Shown: positions 62,069-64,000 of the stretch, one piece after another
How positions within the stretch are numbered: the first letter of the stretch is position 1
Layout: each line of letters starts with the position of its first letter
Source: Mycolicibacterium mengxianglii
GTDB lineage: Bacteria; Actinomycetota; Actinomycetes; Mycobacteriales; Mycobacteriaceae
Length of the DNA: 64,000 bases
Assembly (NCBI RefSeq): GCF_015710575.1
Contig: NZ_CP065373.1
Coordinates: 1,798,001 to 1,862,000 of the forward strand
Direction of reading: 5' to 3'
Notes under the pieces: model-generated
Told to the model about the DNA's origin: nothing
The model's input: only the letters and a program-made list of their open reading frames with translations
Database searches by the model: none
Translations under genes and position numbers: made by a program

Positions 62069-62139
62069 CAATAGCTGGCACATACACCGATGTTCACGAC
62101 AGCGAGGCTACACCCCGGCCAGGGGTGGGTGAAAACCGG

Positions 62140-62448
62140 TCAGTCCTGCTGTTGCTGCTCCTCGTCGGAGGCGAACTGCTGTTCGACTTCCTGCCAGTAG
62201 CGCGGGCTGGGGTGCGGCACGCCGGCCCCACCGCCGGAGCGGGCGTAGGCCGCGTCCGCTTCGTCGAGATCTTTGATCATCTGTTCGGCGAGCTCGCGTT
62301 CAGAGGCGTAATACCGCGACGCCCACTGCAGGGCTACCCGTGGATAGGCCCACGCGTCGAGCGCTTCGGCGCCGTGCGCGTCATGCGTCGCTTGGCGTTC
62401 CATCTCCTCGGCGAACTTGACGTGCTCGTGCAACGGCGAGACCGGCAT
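62140..62448 (-). CDS. Short acidic hypothetical protein
   Basis: 102 residues from ATG 62448 (MPVSPLHEHVKFAEEMERQ), GAGG about 11 bases upstream. A GTG at 62505 in frame would extend it across the SOS box and is less likely. It shows helical text HAGAEALDAWAYPRVALQWASRYYASERELAEQMIKDLDEADAAYAR (in pieces) and a Glu/Gln-rich tail with DEEQQQQD. No family recognised. The decayed 13E12 gene reads away from its 5' side. Confidence 0.55.
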   Translation of the reverse strand: MPVSPLHEHVKFAEEMERQATHDAHGAEALDAWAYPRVALQWASRYYASERELAEQMIKDLDEADAAYARSGGGAGVPHPSPRYWQEVEQQFASDEEQQQQD

Positions 62449-62497
62449 CGGGAAAATGCCTCGTTCCAGCCAGTTCTGTCGCCGCTGGGTAGTAGAA

Positions 62498-62513
62498 TCG
62501 AACACATGTTCGA
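62498..62513. promoter_or_regulatory. Perfect mycobacterial SOS (LexA) box
   Basis: TCGAAC-ACAT-GTTCGA matches the consensus TCGAAC-N4-GTTCGA exactly. It overlaps the first codons of the 13E12-type remnant, a gene family known to be LexA-controlled, and precedes the divergent minus-strand gene. Confidence 0.8.
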
Positions 62514-62787
62514 GGAATGTTCGGTCGGTGAGTTGGTCGCGGTGGTGGAGGCAGGCAAACGTGGCGCCAACGCTGAAACTCTGTGGATCAACCGTGCCCG
62601 CGCCCACGAATTCGACATCCGGATCTGGCGCAACAATGTTCGGTGGATGCACCTGATCGTCAAGGGCCGACCCAGCACCAGTCCCTGGTGCACCTGGGTC
62701 AACAACCCCTCGAAGACGAACACATTGGCGCCGACTGGCAACCACCCCCACCACCCAGACCACAAGACGACGACGAACCACCCTTTA
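62507..62787 (+). pseudogene. Collapsed 13E12 / DUF222-HNH repeat-family gene
   Basis: The N-terminus MFEECSVGELVAVVEAGKRGANAET is that of 13E12 family proteins, but about 350 residues of the DUF222 domain and the HNH core are absent. A shifted frame then gives C-terminal text (VHLGQQPLEDEHIGADWQPPPPPRPQ) like the family's end. The gene has undergone a large internal deletion with loss of frame. Confidence 0.65.
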
Positions 62788-63639
62788 ACGTCGCCGGCGG
62801 TAGCTGCCGAACCGGTACAGATAGGACGGCACCCGGCGGATCGGGACCTGACGGGGCCAGTCGTCGGCACGGAAGTATGCATCGGATCCACCATCGACGA
62901 ACACCACGCTGCCGCAGAGGAAGTCGGCCGATTCCGAGAGCATGAAACAGATCCAGTCGGCCAGGTGCGCGGGGTTGGCGAATTCGCCGACGGGCAGCGG
63001 AAAGGCGTTGACAGCCTTGGCTTGCCGGGCCGACGCCAGCTGCTCTTCGAGCAGGGGAGTCAGCACCGCGCCTGGTGCCAGCACATTGAGGCGAATGCCC
63101 GCCCCCGCCCACTGGGCGGTCACCGCAGTGCGGCGCACCCATCGGCTCACCGCGATCTTGGACGCCGCGTACATCATGGTCGGCGCCGTGCCGCGGAACC
63201 ACCGTACTGACCGGAGCGCCTTCTCGACATCACCGTTGAGGAGCGCGCGGACAGTCCGCTTCGGCACCGCCGGCGTTGTGGTCGTCGAGTTGCTGCCCAA
63301 CACCACCACTTTGGCGTTCCCGGTAGCGGCCAGCGCCGGTCGCCATCCTTGCAGCAGTTCGACTACGCCGAAATAGTTGACCTGGGAGATCAACCGTGAC
63401 CGCTCGGCTCCGGGGGCCGGTCCCAGGCCCGCGGCCAGGACTGCGCCGTCCAAAGCCGAGTTGCAGGCGGCGAGCACCCCGTTGATCGCCACCTGCCGGC
63501 CCACTGGCGTTGACAGATCAGCCACCACGTCGGCGTTGGCGATGTCCACGCCGATCACGGTGTGGCCGGCTTCGCGGAGCTTGCGGGCGGCCTCGCGTCC
63601 CATGCCGGACGCCGAGCCTGTCAGTGCGTACGTGCCCAC
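62785..63639 (-). CDS. Short-chain dehydrogenase/reductase
   Basis: 284 residues: Rossmann motif ALTGSASGMGRE, VVVLGSNSTTTT, catalytic YAASK (YxxxK) with Ser upstream, and the C-terminal FLCGSVVFVDGGSDAYF. It is a classical SDR, possibly acting on a steroid or small alcohol. The stop abuts the 13E12 remnant. ATG 63639 with GAGGAG upstream. Confidence 0.88.
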   Translation of the reverse strand: MGTYALTGSASGMGREAARKLREAGHTVIGVDIANADVVADLSTPVGRQVAINGVLAACNSALDGAVLAAGLGPAPGAERSRLISQVNYFGVVELLQGWRPALAATGNAKVVVLGSNSTTTTPAVPKRTVRALLNGDVEKALRSVRWFRGTAPTMMYAASKIAVSRWVRRTAVTAQWAGAGIRLNVLAPGAVLTPLLEEQLASARQAKAVNAFPLPVGEFANPAHLADWICFMLSESADFLCGSVVFVDGGSDAYFRADDWPRQVPIRRVPSYLYRFGSYRRRR

Positions 63640-63963
63640 GGCTCCTCCTCGAGAATCAGGTCAGGACGGGTCTATCACACTGGCAAAAGCTGTGGCAGAC
63701 CCGATCCCTGATGATGGCATCGGGGCATTCGGGGTCGAACCACCGGTCCACGTGCTGGGCTCGAGGCCACCGGCATATGACCAACGGCGGCGAGAGGTGT
63801 GGCTGCTTTCAAACAATTGACCCAATCTGGGGAAATTCCCGGTGGTGTCTCAGCTACGGACTGCAGCGGGACGCTACCTACCTTACGATGTGCCTCCGGC
63901 GAGTCACCCACACTTGGATCCCGCCTTACTTCAGGACAATTCACTGCGTTGGAAGAGAGTTAC
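63640..63963. other. 324-base stretch without a supported gene
   Basis: No frame on either strand has plausible codon use. It contains the promoter of the SDR gene on the left, and presumably that of the gene starting at 63964 on the right (GGAAGAGAG precedes it). Confidence 0.4.
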
Positions 63964-64000
63964 ATGCCGAAGGTCGTCATCCCACGGGCAATCGTGACCG
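63964..64000 (+). CDS. Start of a gene running off the window
   Basis: ATG 63964 after GGAAGAGAG opens a frame MPKVVIPRAIVT to the edge. Too short to assign a family. Confidence 0.4.
   Translation, partial: MPKVVIPRAIVT

Noticed and set aside
62011-63210. 399-residue plus-strand frame
   Set aside because: It crosses the antisense of two genes and the 13E12 remnant; composition is shadow-like except for the short 13E12 N-terminus.

Overview
The window looks like the chromosome of a fast-growing mycobacterium (Mycolicibacterium / Mycobacteriaceae). It is GC-rich, uses many GTG starts, and carries mycothiol-linked enzymes plus the FAS-II mycolic acid operon fabD-acpM-kasA-kasB-accD6 next to mabR and aceE. 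A second conserved block (SURF1, ptpA, ptkA, Nif3-like, zinc-ribbon protein, RNase H/phosphatase) matches, from memory, the Mycobacterium tuberculosis Rv2228c-Rv2247 neighbourhood. No database search was possible; family names come from motif recognition.

Layout. 1-5.7 kb: a partial secreted GH5-like protein, the mycothiol formaldehyde detoxification pair (MBL hydrolase and mscR), a helical-repeat protein, a serine beta-lactamase-like protein and DUF3145, closed by a near-ideal bidirectional terminator. 5.75-15.4 kb: the FAS-II operon with a palindrome suited to MabR, mabR and aceE, all on the minus strand. 15.5-17.2 kb: a lipoprotein, DUF3052, ahpE and tRNA-Val(TAC).

17.2-25 kb is a mobile region at the tRNA-Val. 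A 52-bp direct repeat, running from the tRNA anticodon loop past the CCA end, delimits a 5.04-kb element with no integrase of its own. Paired 11-mer repeats that look like integrase arm sites lie just inside both ends. Its cargo is a membrane-anchored GAF-like protein, a 50-residue protein, a truncated KAP-type P-loop NTPase, and a translationally coupled pair: a coiled-coil protein plus a DUF4041/GIY-YIG nuclease-like protein. Directly beyond the right repeat sit a decayed tyrosine integrase, an IS110-type transposase remnant, and two further orphan genes (one with two membrane helices and a coiled coil). The coupled pair is the best candidate for an undescribed system, most plausibly anti-phage defence; that is inference.

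25.3-55.3 kb is accessory metabolism and stress response. It holds small redox/detoxification genes under TetR and AraC regulators with visible operators. An apparent C4-acid operon follows (succinate-semialdehyde dehydrogenase-like, beta-hydroxyacid dehydrogenase, frameshifted mycothiol-dependent isomerase, cupin, class II fumarase, ThrE-type exporter). A general-stress block contains a TPP enzyme and a DUF2231 protein with SigF-like promoters, a GAF-SpoIIE-HATPase regulator and an STAS protein. A GMC oxidoreductase, membrane proteins, a second PucR-type regulator, a SOUL protein and an amidohydrolase complete it.

55.3-64 kb returns to conserved order (SURF1, ptpA, frameshifted ptkA, Nif3-like, zinc-ribbon protein, RNase H/phosphatase). 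It then carries a decayed FAD-dependent dehydrogenase, a class I DAHP synthase with a structured leader, a collapsed 13E12-type gene that keeps a perfect SOS box, and an SDR. Gene decay (frameshifts, lost starts, internal deletions) is frequent.
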